A DNA stretch of 64,000 bases from Ampelocalamus luodianensis (GCA_036346255.1 CM070629.1:55364916-55428915); one strand, 5' to 3'; counted from the first letter of the stretch, positions 32,029-44,728 are shown. Notes: a model not told the origin generated them from the sequence alone. Numbers and translations: made by a program.

Positions 32029-35000
32029 TGTAACACCCCAATTTTCTAAGCTTTAAAAATCTTTTGAATAGTTAGTAGTTGGAAAATTCACCCTTGAGTT
32101 CTATTTGAATTTTAATTCAAAGATTAATATGGACATTCAATAGCAAAATAATTTAATATGATTAATTTTAACATCAACAATTATAAAAACTATTTTATCT
32201 GGACTTTATGTGCTTAGATATATTTTCTAGATTTTTCTAGAATTTTTCTGAGCTTATTTGCTATTTTCTAAATGCCATTTGCATTTTTTTTGGTATTTTT
32301 AAAATAGAAAATGTATTATAAATCTCAGAAACTCCTAATGGGCCGAAACCCATTGCCTCAGCCCATTTCCTCTTCAGTTCAGCCCAGCCACTTGGCTTTT
32401 CCCGTTCGTTCAGTTCGAACGTGCGCGCCTCTTGTTCTCACTGATCGGTGGGCCCACGTGGCTTTTCGCCCGGTCTGATAGTGCGTGCCCGTGAGCCTTC
32501 ACTGACGTGTGGGGCCCACACGTCAGGACTTCCTTCCACCATCGCATTTGTCTCTGCACGAGCTTCGCCTTCGGCCGCCATTGTTGAAGCTTGAGCTTCG
32601 TCCGACAAAGTTCAACCCCCAACTAAAATATCCCAGAAAATCATACCAAACCTAATCTCTATCTTTTCCGCATTTGTTTCTGTTAAAATAAAATGTCCAG
32701 TCATGTCCTATCTCTAAGAACAAGCGAGTTCGTTTGGACTCGATTTGGGGATTCCTTATCTCGACACGTCAGAGCCCTATAAATAGCCCCTAGGATCGGC
32801 ATCTACCCGCACCAAAACCCCCATCTCGCCGCACCTCTAGAGCACGAGCTGCGCATTTGAAGCTTTAGTGTTTTTGGTGAGACTTTGTTTTCATCGAATT
32901 GTGTCATTTGCCTCGTTGACCCTCCGCGAGTTCGTCATCGCGGCGCTACCTCGGAACCTCCTTGCGTCGTTGGGCGTCACGGAATATTTTCGGACAACAC
33001 TCAATTCTTCTCCACGCTTCAAGCTTGCGGCGATCATCTCAACCATCCTTGACCATTGGTAAGGGTACCACCGAGTTCGCCATAGCATCGACTTCACGCC
33101 GGTACCACTCACGTGACGAGCGGCATCTCATCGCCGGCGACCATCGGGTCCAAAGCGTCGGCGCCATCGGTGGCGTGGTAGTCCACACCGCTTGTCGCAT
33201 TAGTGTCTATGCGTGTGTGCGTCCTCACGGCAGCGTGTCGGTGCTCACGTGTCGCATGCGTGTCACCTCAAATCTAAACCCGGATCAAAGTCCTTAAACC
33301 AGTCCACATACACGTCTCTATGACATGTGGGTCCCACATATCGACCTCAACCTTTTTCCTTGAATTTGTTTTAATTCCAAAAATCCCGGGCTAGCGTCAT
33401 TATCAGATTTTCAATAGAAAAACAATTTGGATATTCGAGAAAGACCTTTTAGGTTATTTCTTTGGGTTTGATCTTCCAAAGCCACATCTTTTGAATCGAA
33501 CCGATTGAACCTAGTTAAATTTCTAAATTCATCTAAATTCGAGATCTATTTTATTGAGATTTTTATTTAATTTTTTGAGTTGGTTTTATTTTATGTTTTA
33601 TTTATTTATTTCGTTTGCGAGTAGACATTGCTACTTCGGGACATTTTGAAGAAGGAGTTCACCAAGACCAAGACCACTACCAAGATCCATTCCAAGGCAA
33701 ATTATACCTTTGATCATATTGAACCCAGTTTTCAAAATTATATTGATTCAAATTATTGCATGTACTTTAAATATTTATTTAAATGTTTTGGGTTTCGTTA
33801 TCAATCCAAATTGTTTAGTTATCAATCCAAATTGTTATATCCACCTTGTACATTGCTATGTCATGATCTTTTGTCACCCTAGATTGGTTCATTATTTAGT
33901 TGGTATTATCGTAGCACCAATGTAGGTGGGTTAGATATGATTAGTCTGCTTAGCCATGCAACGAGTCATCATTTTATGTGAGTCACAAATATAATTTTGA
34001 CTAAGTGAATATGGAGCTTTGTGATAAACTGTGTGTTGTGTGCTATTACTCGTTGATGGCTTGTATTGCACTTAACCAACTGGGTGGTAAAGGATTTAGA
34101 CTGAGGCAAATGGTGGATACTGTGTGACATGGTGGAACTGTGTGATTGGGAATGATAATCTGTGTGACGTAGTTAGAAATTGGAAGTCTTGCCTGGTATG
34201 GGATGGGCCTAACTTAGTAAGTTATAGATTCTCGGCGTTGACTACTCAGGTAGTAGGTTAGGTTGTGTGATGGGATGGAGGTGTGGACTACCACGTAGAT
34301 CACATCGTGGGATGGTTTGCCGCTAGCCTGCCTAACGGTGTGTGTCGTACCGAGCGCCGTGTTTGGGTGGTATGACGATAAAGCACATCGAGAGTGTCAA
34401 TATTGAGATGAAGTTTCTGAAAATTTTTGTTATGATTAGCGCTTGCAACACTGATTATATCATGTGGGTAAAGTGTACAACCTCTCCAGAGTGTTAATTA
34501 ATCTATTCAAATAGCCACGTCTGCGGTCATGGACATGCTCGGGGATTTCACACGAGGGGTGGTTTTTCATAAAACATTTGGGATGGGACAGCTGTGTGAA
34601 TTTATTCATAGAGCTGTGTGAATAATATGATTAGGCTTTGTGTTCTTTGCGAAATCAATTGTTAAAGTATTATTGTTTATTAATTTTAAGTTACATTTCA
34701 ATCTATTATTTTTATTCAATTGCAAATATTGCATTTCTACAAAAGAACCACAGAAGCTATTCCTTTGGAATAAGCCTGCATATATACATTGCATTATATG
34801 GTATGACTTGCGAGTACGGTTGTGTACTCATACTTGCTAAATCAAATCAACAAAAGCGGCGGAGTCATCGCCTGCATTCGAGGAGGAGTACTATGAAGGT
34901 GATGATCGTTAGGTCTTGATCGCAGTCGGTTGCCTGTGGCGAATTAATGGGATTTCGTTGAAGTTTTTGATTCATTCTTTGCTTATTTAATTATTATCAT

Positions 35001-35194
35001 ACTGCAAGGTACCAATAAATGTAAACTCGACCATAAGGTCAAAACCTTTATATGCTATTCAAATTAATCGTTTATGTTATTATTCATCTTGTGTGGATCG
35101 ATATTCATCTATGTTGACACTATGTGCACTAGCATGATCTTGGACTAATGCATAATACACAGAGGGTCTAGAATTGCATTTTTGGGTCCTGACA
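32029..35194 (+). mobile_element. Gypsy 5' LTR (about 3.17 kb), diverged relative of the 8375 element
   Basis: It starts TGTAACACCCCAATTTTC and ends GGGTCCTGACA. Landmarks follow the 8375 LTR in order: TATA box CTATAAATA at 32777-32785, CTTTGATCATATTGAACCC, the CAACCTCTCCAGAGTGTTAA block, GCGAGTACGGTTGTGTACTC and TACACAGAGGGTC. It is clearly more diverged than the 8375/16499 pair. It is followed by an intact primer-binding site. Confidence 0.88.
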
Positions 35195-35198
35195 GAGG

Positions 35199-35211
35199 TG
35201 GTATCAGAGCC
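35199..35211 (+). other. Intact gypsy primer-binding site
   Basis: TGGTATCAGAGCC follows the LTR end by four bases and is the canonical initiator tRNA-Met complement. Confidence 0.9.
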
Positions 35212-35690
35212 ATACTGACTGTAGGTCTTGACTTTAGTTAGATCGATCGTCCTTAGAGTGTCCAAATTATTTTCTAATGAAAAATTAACTGCAAGGTTAA
35301 TGAATTGCTTAACTCCTCTTGTATCTCTCTTGACTAAACTATTGTTGAAATTTCTCCTCTCTCCACTGTTTTAAGTTGGTTCTTACCCCTCTTGTCTGTC
35401 TTGTCAGATACCTCGTCTTCAGAACTATGGTGAGTGCAAGGGAAGACTTGCTGCAGAGCTTTGGAAGCTTTTGCAAGTGCTTGGAGGATTTGATCGTCCG
35501 ATGTACCATGGCACCAATTGGATGGAGAGCGGTCGCCACCATGGAGTAATCTATCATTTGACCATCTATGCCAGGAGGGACAACAAAGCAAGCTAACCTT
35601 TGAACATTTTAGTCAAAAGGATCAACTTCATGGAAGGAGTTCAAGAGTTGTCGCGCCTTGCTATCCTGAGGTTCTGCAACATCTACGCTC
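35212..35690 (+). pseudogene. Start of gypsy internal region with a family-specific frame
   Basis: After a leader, broken frames read ELWKLLQVLGGFDRPMYHG, GVIYHLTIYARRDNK and SRLAILRFCNIYARELRD. This is the kind of N-terminal extra protein of unknown function found downstream of LTRs in several grass gypsy families. The frames are interrupted and the sequence passes into copia-related DNA at about 35690; gag, pol and a 3' LTR are absent. Confidence 0.45.
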
Positions 35691-35807
35691 GTGAGCTACG
35701 AGATCCGTCTTCGTTTCCACTCCCGAGCTGCGACCATGGATCTACTAGCTCATTATCCATCTATAGATGGAGAGCAATGATGCTGATGGTGCACCTTGTC
35801 GATTCAT

Positions 35808-36193
35808 TGTTAGAGTTAATCTTGATGTTTATTAGTATTTCTTTGATTAACACATATAATTAGGGAGTTAATTATTTAGTGGCTACCAGGACGTGGGTGC
35901 GCAGGAATAGTTCACTGGGAATGGGTCCTACGGCAATGCATGCGTTGAGCTAGTGGCAGATGTGGCTGCATGCATGCGTGTGTTAGTGGAAGATGTGGCT
36001 GCAGGTGTTCGAGTATGTGTGTGCATGTGTGTGGCATGTATAAGCCTATGTGATCAGATTGTTAATACGAGTTGAACAACAGGGAAAACAAAAAGCAGTT
36101 GTTGCGTCAGCCAAAACTCTTCTGTTCATCTTGAATGTGTGTGTTCCAAGAGAGGCAGAGATGAGTGAGTTTTCTCCTGGGTTAATCCCAACA
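35808..36193 (+). mobile_element. Copia LTR (386 bp) followed by a primer-binding site
   Basis: It starts TGTTAGAGTTAATCTTGATG and ends TTAATCCCAACA, followed by TTTGGTATCAGAGCGAGG, a tRNA-Met primer-binding site. A reverse, truncated copy of this LTR is at 40945-41189. Sequence just before 35808 resembles sequence before that other copy, so internal-type DNA lies on both sides of this LTR. Confidence 0.8.
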
Positions 36194-37060
36194 TTTGGTA
36201 TCAGAGCGAGGTTGTGAACCTGCATTCCGACGGTGGGGTCATCGGTGCAATGGCGAGCATCGCCAGCACAGCCGGGCATCTTGGCGCAAGGCGTCATGGA
36301 TGGAGATCGGGGCCTTGTGTAGTGGGCTCCTTGATGGCCAAGCAAGAGAGAACAACAGACAAGTTGATCATCCATGTGAACAAGGTCAAGTTGTTGGCTT
36401 CTCTTGGCATGATGCGCTCGAGCTGCGTGGTCAGCGCCCGGCGGCAGCGTAGCGGCCGCTAACCGGCATAGCCAACGCCAGTGAGGCGGCACGGCAGCGC
36501 CGCGCCGGTGCGAGGCACGATCGGCCGTGTGAAGCAAAGCGCGTCGCGTGTGCGCCATGGCGGTGGCGTGTCACCACATCACCGGGGGGAGCGCGTAGGA
36601 GGCGCACAGGCTCGCGGCGACAGACACGCACGGGAGCTGCGCATCTGGCGCGATGGCAGGAGTGGGTTGCAGGGTGCGAACGGTGTCGGCGGCGAACGAC
36701 GTTCTTCAACCATTAGCAGTGTCATGGTGTAAGGCGTCGTGGACACGGCGATGTCTAAAGCGGGGGCCGCATCATCGAAGTGTGTGTGGAGGAAAAAGAA
36801 TGAGAGCACATGGAAAAGCTCTAGGCCTACCGAGTGCCAAAAGCTGTGTGTGCTCATGACGTTCTTCTGTTTCCTCCACTGTGAATTAGTTACGTGTGTG
36901 TGTCCAAGAGCTTAGTAGTACAAGAGAATAGAAGTGTGTTCTCTCCATGTACTCCCATCTAGCTGTTGTACATGTGTGTAATCTCGTGTTAGTTGTGTCC
37001 ACGAGAAAGCTTGAGTTCTTGTAGGTGTGTCCAAGAACTTACTAATGTAAGCTCCGGTAC
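36194..37060 (+). pseudogene. Copia leader and gag remnant
   Basis: The primer-binding site at 36197 is followed by broken frames reading MASIASTAGHLGARR and DKLIIHVNKVKLLASLGM, then GC-rich sequence with no domain. By position this should be gag, but homology is weak and no zinc knuckle is seen. The end near 37060 is approximate. Confidence 0.4.
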
Positions 37061-37705
37061 GAGTCTCCGTCGCCGATGGTACTGGCGAAAAGACAAACTA
37101 AAGCTGACAGTGAAATCGTCATCAAGTTGTGTCACCGGCGGCAATGCAATGCACAGCTAGTGCGTATAGCAATTAATTAATGCTTGTATGGCAAATAAGA
37201 TGCTAGCTAGTGTATAATAATGAGGATGATATGTGGTGCTTTGTATGAAATTAAACAGATTGTAGATGTCATGTTTTGAAGCAAAGATAAGCAGAGTTTA
37301 GGGTTTACGCACATGTGAGTAGGGGGCGCAACTAATTAAGTTGTCAGTACATATATGACATGCGGAGATATACATCTAAGAAAAGCAGACTATATGTACT
37401 AGAAAATGACGGGGGAAAACAAGGTGAATCCGGCCGTTATTATGATGGAATAAGAATAGGATCCAAGTAACCGTACGTTGCAGACGACGTTGTATAGTCA
37501 GTGTAGCTAGGTACGTGTTCTGCTCCCGGATTCCGAATCAGTCCTTTTTTTAATTTTTCTCTGACAGGCCGATTCTTCAACATTACAGATAACCGGATCC
37601 GATTCTGAATTTGAATCGGTGTCTATCTCATACGATCGATCAGATAGCCAAAAGCCAGCAAATATATACTAGCCCTGTGCATTGTATTTGTGTAAGCAAC
37701 CAATT
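37061..37705. other. Intergenic, no feature seen
   Basis: AT-rich sequence without a convincing frame, repeat or terminal motif, between the copia remnant and the reverse copia LTR. Confidence 0.5.
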
Positions 37706-38132
37706 TGTTGGCACTCACGCGAACTCGAGGAAACACAACACGAACACACACGTGAACGCTTTTGGAAAGAACTCCTATCAGCAGTCAAAAGACAGCTGAA
37801 TTTTTGTTGCCCAACCAACTGCTTCGCAGCTTTTCAGTTTTCATCATATGTAAATCAATAGAAAGTAACTATTACATGCACAGCTGGAAGGAAAGTGTCT
37901 AATCAATCCTACGCTAAAGGAAAAACACAAACGGGAAACGAGTAATACATTGTGATCTCCTGCCGTGACTACAAGGCACACGAAGGAAAAACCAACAGAA
38001 GGAAACACTACGAAGGAAACATAGAAAAAGAAATATCTAATCAAATCAATTAGCATTCAATGCTTGATTTGTTTCCAAACCAGTCATGTGAATGAAGGTT
38101 TCGGCCAGCACACACACAAGATTACTTCAACA
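37706..38132 (-). mobile_element. Copia 3' LTR (about 427 bp), reverse orientation
   Basis: On the minus strand it starts TGTTGAAGTAATCTTGTGTG and ends GAGTGCCAACA. Upstream on that strand GATTAGGGGTTGATT acts as a weak polypurine tract after the end of pol at 38180. This makes it the 3' LTR of the copia pol region at 38187-40940. Confidence 0.7.
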
Positions 38133-38186
38133 AATCAACCCCTAATCTTGTGACTCCTTCTTGACTTGGACTAGACCAATTTTGGC

Positions 38187-40940
38187 TCACAACTCTAGGA
38201 ACCTGACACGCCCCAGTGGCTTTGTAAGAATGTCGGCGAGTTGATCATATGTGTTGATGTACTCGACCTCGATCTTCCCTTCTTCAACACATTCACGAAT
38301 AAAATGATAACAGGTATCAATGTGCTTACTTCGATCGTGGAAGACGGGGTTCTTGCAAAGTGAGATCGTCAACTTGTTATCCACCTTGAGACTTAGACAA
38401 CTGGGCTCCTTGTTCATCAGGTCGCTGAGCAAGCGTCCAAGCCAAATACCTTGACACGCCGTGGTGGTGGCTACAATGTACTCAGCCTCGCACAAGGATA
38501 AGGCCACCACCTTCTATTTCTCTGATCGCCAACCGGTTGGGCTTCAATCAGAAAAACAAGCACCCCATAGTGCTTTTGCGATCATCCACATCTCCCGCCA
38601 TATCGGAGTCACTGTACCCCATCAGCTGTAGCTCTCCGTTGCTTCTTGCATCGAAGCAACCGTAGTTGAGCGTCCCGACAATGTACTGAAGTACGTGCTT
38701 GACTGTTCCGAGATGTTTGGTGGTAGGTGCCTCCATGAACCTGCTGATGTAACCCGCGACATAGGAGATATCCGGCCTTGTGTGAACCAAGTACCGGAGA
38801 CTCCCCACGATGCTTCGATGGTGGGTGGCATCTACAGGAGAACCGTCGTTGGTCTTGCTCAATTTGAGTTGTGCCTCCATCAGCACCTGACACGAATTGC
38901 AGCCCACCATGCCACTCTTCTCCAGGATACTAAGCGCATAGGAAGCCTGGTTCAACGTGATGTCGTCGTTGTCCTGGTGCACCTCGATTTCGAGGTAGTA
39001 GCTGAGCAATCCCAGATCACTCATCTCGAACACTTTCATCATCTCCTCCTTGAACTTGGTGATCTCCAGCGGATGTGAACCGGTAATGATGAGATCGTCC
39101 ACGTATACACCCACGAGTAGATGCGATGAGCCAGCTCCTCGTGTGTACACAACGTGCTCAGATGAGCTCCGCTCGAACCTGAGGGATTGCATGTTGTTGT
39201 CGAGTTTGGAGTTCCACGCCCTTGGTGCCTGACGGAGACCGTAGAGGGCCTTCCAAAGTTTGAGCACCTCGTTGTCATCGTGGATGAAGCCCGACGGCTA
39301 CGCGATGTACACCTCCTCCTCGAGATCGCCGTTGAGGAACGCCGATTTGACATCCATGTGGTGCACCTGCTAGCCCTTTTGCGCCGCAAGTGCAACCAAC
39401 AGGCGCACGGACTCCACTCGGGCGACAAGTGCGAAGACTTCCTCGAAGTCAACACCTTGTCGCTGCACGTACCCTTTGGCGACGAGGCACGCCTTGTGCT
39501 TCACCACGGCTCCCTATGAGTCCGTATTGACCTTGTACACCCATTTGAGGCCAATGGGACGATGGCCAATAGGTAGGTCAGCACAGCTTCAACGTGTCAT
39601 TCTCTTCAATGGACCTCATCTCCTCCAACATAGCTTGGCGCCAGCACTTGTGCTGTTCAGCTTCAGCAAAATTCACGGGCTCCTCTGTGGCCAGAAGACA
39701 AGCCCGCAGTCCTCGATTGTGACCTCATCTGTGGTGTTGTAGAGGTCCGCTATGGTGCAGTACCGGCGTGACGCTTCATTAGAAGGTTGTGATGCGTGAG
39801 TGGGAGGTGAGGCCGACGTCAGCGACCCTGGGAAGGGTGCGCGACCTGGTGTAGCTAGCGTTTTAGTTGCGTCGGGCAAGGCCAATGTCGGCGACCCTGG
39901 GATGGGTGCACGACCCGGTGTAGCCGACGTTCCTGTCAAGTCACCCCCATGTCCGGTGTATCAGCTCATCTGTCACCTGTCATGGGAAGAAAAAAGTGTT
40001 CCACAGAGAAAATTTCACTGGGAGCGGTCAGTGGATCGTCAGCTCCAGGTGTGCCCCAATCCCACTTTGCCTCTTCATCGAACACGACATCACGTGACAC
40101 GTGAACACAATTGCCCACGGTATCATAGACCTTGTACGCCTTGGACCCTTGTTCAAAGCCGAAGAAGACCATGTGTACACTTCTGTCATCGAGTTTTTTT
40201 AGGTTCGGCTTCACCACCTTCACATGCTCCACACACCCAAACATGCGGAAATAGTGCACGTTCAGACACTGCCTGTACCACGCCTCGTAGGGCGTCTTGC
40301 CATGCACACTCTGTGTCAGTGCACGGTTGAGAAGATAGACTGCCATTGTGACAGCCTCACCCCAAAACCTTCCTGGCACGCCTTTCGCCTTCAACAAGCT
40401 GCGCGCCATGCCGACCACCGTCTAGTTTCAGCGCTCCAAGACATCGTTCTGCTAAGGTGAGTACGGTGCCATGAACTGTCGCGTGATGCCAAGGTTCACG
40501 TAGTACTCATCGAATTCCGTGGACGTGAAATCACCACCACGATCAGTGTGTAGCGCCCGTAGCTTTTGCGCGGCCTTTAGTTCAGCATGGGCCTAGAAGC
40601 GCTTGATGGCTACCGGCACCTCGTCTTTCGACGTTAGGGGCATCAGCCACATGTAGCGGCTGAAATCATCCACCAGGAGCAGAAAGTACCAATTCCCTCC
40701 TGGTGTCACCAGCGTGACTGGTCTGCACAAGTCACCGTGCACCAGCTCGAGTTGATCCTGGGCGTGGTAGCGCGCCTCTTGCGGGAACGGAGAACGCTAT
40801 TGTTTCCCGACTAGGCAAGCATCACAAACTCGATCCACCTGATCGATCTGTGACCACCCGTAGACCATCTCGCCGCACGCGAGATGTCGCAGGGACTAAA
40901 AGTTCACATGGCCGTAGCACGCATGCCAATGCCAAATCTG
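38187..40940 (-). pseudogene. Ty1/copia pol: integrase, reverse transcriptase, RNase H, decayed
   Basis: In minus-strand order from 40940: a GAG-pre-integrase piece with HVNF and RVCDACLVGKQ, the integrase core with WYFLLLVDDFSRYMWLMPL, ALHTDRGGDFTSTEFDEY and VVGMARSLLKAKGVPGRFWG (frame 40418-39966), then RT with QVHHMDVKSAFLNGDLEEEV, KALYGLRQAPRAWNSKLD and the catalytic YVDDLIITG (frame 39267-38548), then SDSDMAGDVDDRKSTMG and a final frame 38510-38187 with LCEAEYIVATTTACQGIWL and DQLADILTKPLG of RNase H. Gag and protease are absent. Stops near 40610, 40440, 39360 and 39298 and a frame break near 38520 make it non-functional, although long domains remain readable. Confidence 0.9.
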
Positions 40941-40944
40941 ATCA

Positions 40945-41189
40945 CATAGGCTTATATAAGCCACACACATGCACACGCGTACTAGCACACATGTAGCCAC
41001 ATACGCCCAGCGCGCTTGCGCATGCATGTAGCCACATCTGCGACTAGCTCAACGCACGCGCTGCCGCAGGACCCATTCCCGGTGAACTATTCCTGCACAC
41101 CCACGTCCTAGTAGCCACTAAATAGTTAACTCCCTAATTATATGGGTTAATTAAAGAACTACTAATAAACATCAAGATTAACTCTAACA
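40945..41189 (-). mobile_element. Truncated copia LTR, reverse, preceded by a polypurine tract
   Basis: On the minus strand it starts TGTTAGAGTTAATCTTGATG at 41189, matches the LTR at 35808-36193 for about 245 bases including TATAAGCCTATGTGATCAGA, and is then cut where the pol remnant begins. The preceding AGATTAAGGGGGAA is a good polypurine tract, marking it as the 3' LTR of an element whose body lay to the right. Confidence 0.8.
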
Positions 41190-41536
41190 TTCCCCCTTAA
41201 TCTTGATACATTGACTCACAAGTCGAAGTCTGATCTCTTGATGCATCTCCAAGGAGTTTTGCCGCCTTCTTGCTGACCATCTAGTTGGACGGTGTAGATG
41301 GATAATAGTTAGTGTAAATCATGAGTGAGATTGTGCGTGAGTAGTTGCGAAAGATGTAACCCTCGCGTCATCCATAGCACGCCCTGTCGTCCGTCCCGTC
41401 GCGTCTGTCACCAGTGCCACCTTAAGCCGCGCATCGAGTTCGCCTCACCATCCGCATCCTTTTCCCATCCTCCTTCTACCTTGCCTGTCGTTGTCGGGCC
41501 ATTCTGACCACTGGGTGAGCCTCTGCCCCTCTGTTG
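41190..41536 (-). other. Remnant of copia 3' internal region and unassigned GC-rich DNA
   Basis: The part next to the LTR contains the polypurine tract and a TTATCCATCTACACC word similar to sequence before the 35808 LTR. The part at 41370-41536 is GC-rich with no recognisable domain. Confidence 0.4.
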
Positions 41537-41790
41537 TAATATCCTAATTCTAGTGTATTTTTATATTTTAAAATAGAAAGAACCATTTTGATTTTATTGA
41601 ATTATTTAAAGCTTAATTTCAATTTTTAGAAATGAAAATAATTTAATATGAATAAACCAAACTTCAATTAAATTAAGAACTAATTTATTTCAGTTCCTTT
41701 AGTTCCAAGGTATTTTTTGGAATTTTTTTGGATTTTTTTCCAACTTCATTTGCTATTTCTTTGAGCTCTAGGACACACCTTGTCGCGTAC
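41537..41790 (+). mobile_element. Gypsy LTR start fragment
   Basis: It begins TGTAATATCCTAATTC and follows the 8375 LTR start through AAAGCTTAATTTCAATTTT, AATTTAATATGAATAAACC and a GTTCCAAGGTATTTTTTGG stretch, then breaks off. It is a truncated LTR end about 250 bp long. Confidence 0.6.
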
Positions 41791-41839
41791 CTTTTGCATC
41801 TTTTCGGTTTGACCTTATTTCCCACCACAGGGAGATTGG

Positions 41840-43720
41840 GTGTACCCTAACTTCGTCCACATCACGAGTCTTTGGTTGACGCCGAGCCTGGGGAGATTCC
41901 CCATTACAGCTTTGGATCAACTGTTCTTTGCGTCACATACAAGGGGTTGTGTGACGCTTTGCGGCGTGTCACCGGTTTGAAACCGATCCTTGTTGTCTAC
42001 TATGTGTTGCTACGGTTGTGGAGTTGGGAGCAATTCCCTGTTGGGCGGCCCACCTTTCAGAATGCAGCGCACCCGTACGCCGAGTTCCATGACCCGGTAG
42101 ACGGGCCCACTATGGGCACTCGGTGGACTACTGCCAAGTTACGCTGGGCAAAACGCACCGAGCGAGTGCTACCCCATGTTCCACAACGAGTTCGAGACGT
42201 TGCATGACGACAACATTATATGGTCTCCATGGAGACCACACTTCATGCATACGGTAGCACCGCACAGACTGTCTGTGAAATGCATATAGGACATCGGATT
42301 ATGGGTGACGACCTGTCACTTTGTGTTTTCCCATATGGTGGAGCCTTACATGTCGCGATCGCGTAATCATTGTTTGATCTCTACCAGGTTGTGCCCCCTC
42401 CCGACAGGAGGATGCTCGAGCGAGTTGTCCACTTGTGAGTGCAACTCCATTCGAGCAATGTTTATAGTTCATACCTACATACACTCTTCTTACATAAATC
42501 CTTCTTGAATGTAGGCAATCAAGGATGGACCGACATTCTGAGGACTAGCAGGTAGTCCAGCATCAATGGACTAAGGCTTGAATGGAGATGGCGCACATTG
42601 AGGTTCTATAGGAGCAGCGGTCGTACGACGTTTAGACTTACCGTGAGTACATCGAGTGGTACGTACCACGGTCGCCCACCAGACTCACTTGTCCTCTGCT
42701 AGAGCGTTCGGAGCAGGTTACGCAACAGGAGAGACTTCATCACTCGTTCGATCGACACAGCGCTTTGCGGTGTGATGGCACTATAAAACACTTACAACCT
42801 ATGCTCGCTTCACTCATGATATTTTTACTATTTGATACTAAACAGTTGTTGTCCGACACTTTAGTTCGACTGGGTGTAGTGGAACTCACGCGCATCCGGG
42901 TCTGCCATCCATAGCCCATATCACACCATTCCAGGGCTTCTCAGAACTCTCAAGTCGATCTTCGAGGAGTCTAAGCAAATCATCAAGAACATGAACTGTA
43001 GTCAATTAAGAGATGACTTTCTTCAGGCTGCGCACCGAGTGGGCCGACCGTGCTCACCTCCTAGGTTGACATGGCCTAGTGAGACTGGTAGGTGTCCTAG
43101 CGCTCCCCGTCGGTCATCCGTACTTCAGATCAGGGAGGTAAGTTGTTTTCAATTTACGTCCTGATTATTTATTATGCATTAGGTTGTGCTAACATCATAT
43201 CTTCTTCCAGCCGCATGTCCGTCGGGATGCATCACTACTGCTATCAATGTCTGCATAGCCTACTCAGACTAGCGGCCATCAAGTGTTCCGTGGGTCATCC
43301 CTTGCACATCGAGGAGCTAAGTGATGTTGACAGGTCACGATTATTGATTTCGTCTAACATCATTCCATCTTGCGGCCTTTAGTTGGGCATAGAGTGACCA
43401 CAAATAAATCGATTATGATGCGATCAACCCGGCTACTGCCAGGGAGGACTACACGGTGCCAGGATTTAGAGCGTACCACCCAGGGCGCCCACCCCTAGTC
43501 CACGCTCAGCAGAACCTTGACCAGTATGGAGTACCGTACCAAGGCCAAAGCTCCACCTCACCCGAGGTCGCTGGTACATCGTACGATCAAGGCCACAACT
43601 CCTCTACACTGAGGGCCATTCATACATCATACTTGGGGGTCGTGACTCTAGGGGCAGATTTCTTGATTCGTTCATTACGGATATGATGGTATGTGGTAGC
43701 CAGTTTGGTATGACTCAGCT
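41840..43720 (+). pseudogene. Second plant mobile domain (PMD/MAIN-like) gene copy, decayed
   Basis: The frame at 41872-42207 reads GSTVLCVTYKGLCDALRRVT, LLRLWSWEQFPVGRPTF and DPVDGPTMGTRWTTAKLRWA, the same PMD section as at 6580-6800 in the first copy. Later pieces in other frames read FHNEFETLHDDNIIWSPW, then YREYIEWYVPRSPTRLTCPL near 42640, the common region after the PMD core. Stops and frame changes are frequent, and the N-terminal PMD half is missing. It is clearly diverged from the copy at 5660-7800, so this is not a recent duplication. Confidence 0.7.
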
Positions 43721-44270
43721 GGACGACATTGATGTTAGACAGACTCAGCTTGGCCAAAGTTAGCTTGCTGAAGCACCTCCCCCACTCAACGGTTTCCGTA
43801 TGTTCTTCGAACCGATACGCACTCTCTGGACCAGTTCACATATCCCATAGGACATGCTCAATGCAAGACCATGGCGTGCACACAGACACAGACGCAGTAA
43901 AAAGAGAGTGGCTCAGACAAGTAAGTCATATTGTAGTCCATGTGTAATTACATTGTATACATTATGTACATATGTATCCACGATGTTGTGCACTTATGTT
44001 GTACTATATTTGTATACATATTTTGCATAACATATTTGTATACATTATGTGCATATTGTACATATTTGTATACATTATGCGCTCTACTATCACATAAAAT
44101 CATCCAAACAATTTTTTGCATGATTTAAAATCATTCAAATAAATACATGGACATTGTTTGCCATGACATGTAGTCGGCTAGACACTGCATGCATGCCAAC
44201 TAGACTAGCTACTAGTAGGAGTGCATCGGTTCTAGAGACGAGTGCGACGCATGTATGTAGTTTACCAGAG
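43721..44270. other. 3' flank of the second PMD copy
   Basis: It contains irregular TTGTATACATTATGTACATA repeats at 43950-44080, similar to the TTATGTACATATTAATTTG stretch just after 19958, which supports the same element family. No gene is seen. Confidence 0.45.
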
Positions 44271-44407
44271 TTCACATGAAATCATAAAATATCTAAGATT
44301 CACATGAAATCATAAAACACCCGAGGGGGCTCCGGCCTAGGGCCATGGCAAGGCTCCACCGTGCCCTAGGGGCATAGACTAGCTAGCTCTAGCCCCTAGG
44401 GGCACAG
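44271..44407. repeat. Palindrome-rich repeat, left part
   Basis: Two copies of CACATGAAATCATAAAA are followed by GTGCCCTAGGGGCA and GCCCCTAGGGGC (44392-44403). It is interrupted by the solo LTR at 44408 and continues at 50198. It belongs to the same dispersed family as 2977-3225. Confidence 0.6.
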
Positions 44408-44452
44408 TGTAACATCCCAAATTTTGCTCTTTGTAAAAAAAATTAGAGCAAT

Positions 44453-44619
44453 GTATACTGTGGGTCCTTAAACTTGTCAGAGGGGTTTACTTGGGTCCCT
44501 AATCTATGAAACTATCCAATCCGGTACCTAAACCTATTTAAGTGGGTCATTAGAGGTCCAAAGTGCCTGAGTTGGCCCTGACCGCTGACGTGGATGGTTG
44601 ACCGTGTGCACGTGGACTC
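44453..44619 (+). repeat. Left terminal inverted repeat of the H1-bearing element
   Basis: It pairs with 46022-46188. Shared blocks include CTAAACTTGTCAGAGGGGTT-like, AATCTATGAAACT, GGTACCTAAACCTATTTAAG and GACGTGGATGGTTGACC. Confidence 0.9.
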
Positions 44620-44728
44620 GCCAGCTGGCTTGTAAGCTCACGTGCAGGTGAAGCTGGCGGAGGACATGGTGGCGCAGGCATTCTCTGGGCACGCCGTTCG
44701 TGTCACCTCATCTCCCACCTCGCCCCTG

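Noticed and set aside
44453..44619. CACTA-type terminus
   Set aside because: The inverted repeat reads GTATAGTGTGGG inward from the end rather than starting CACTA, and it is far longer than a CACTA TIR.
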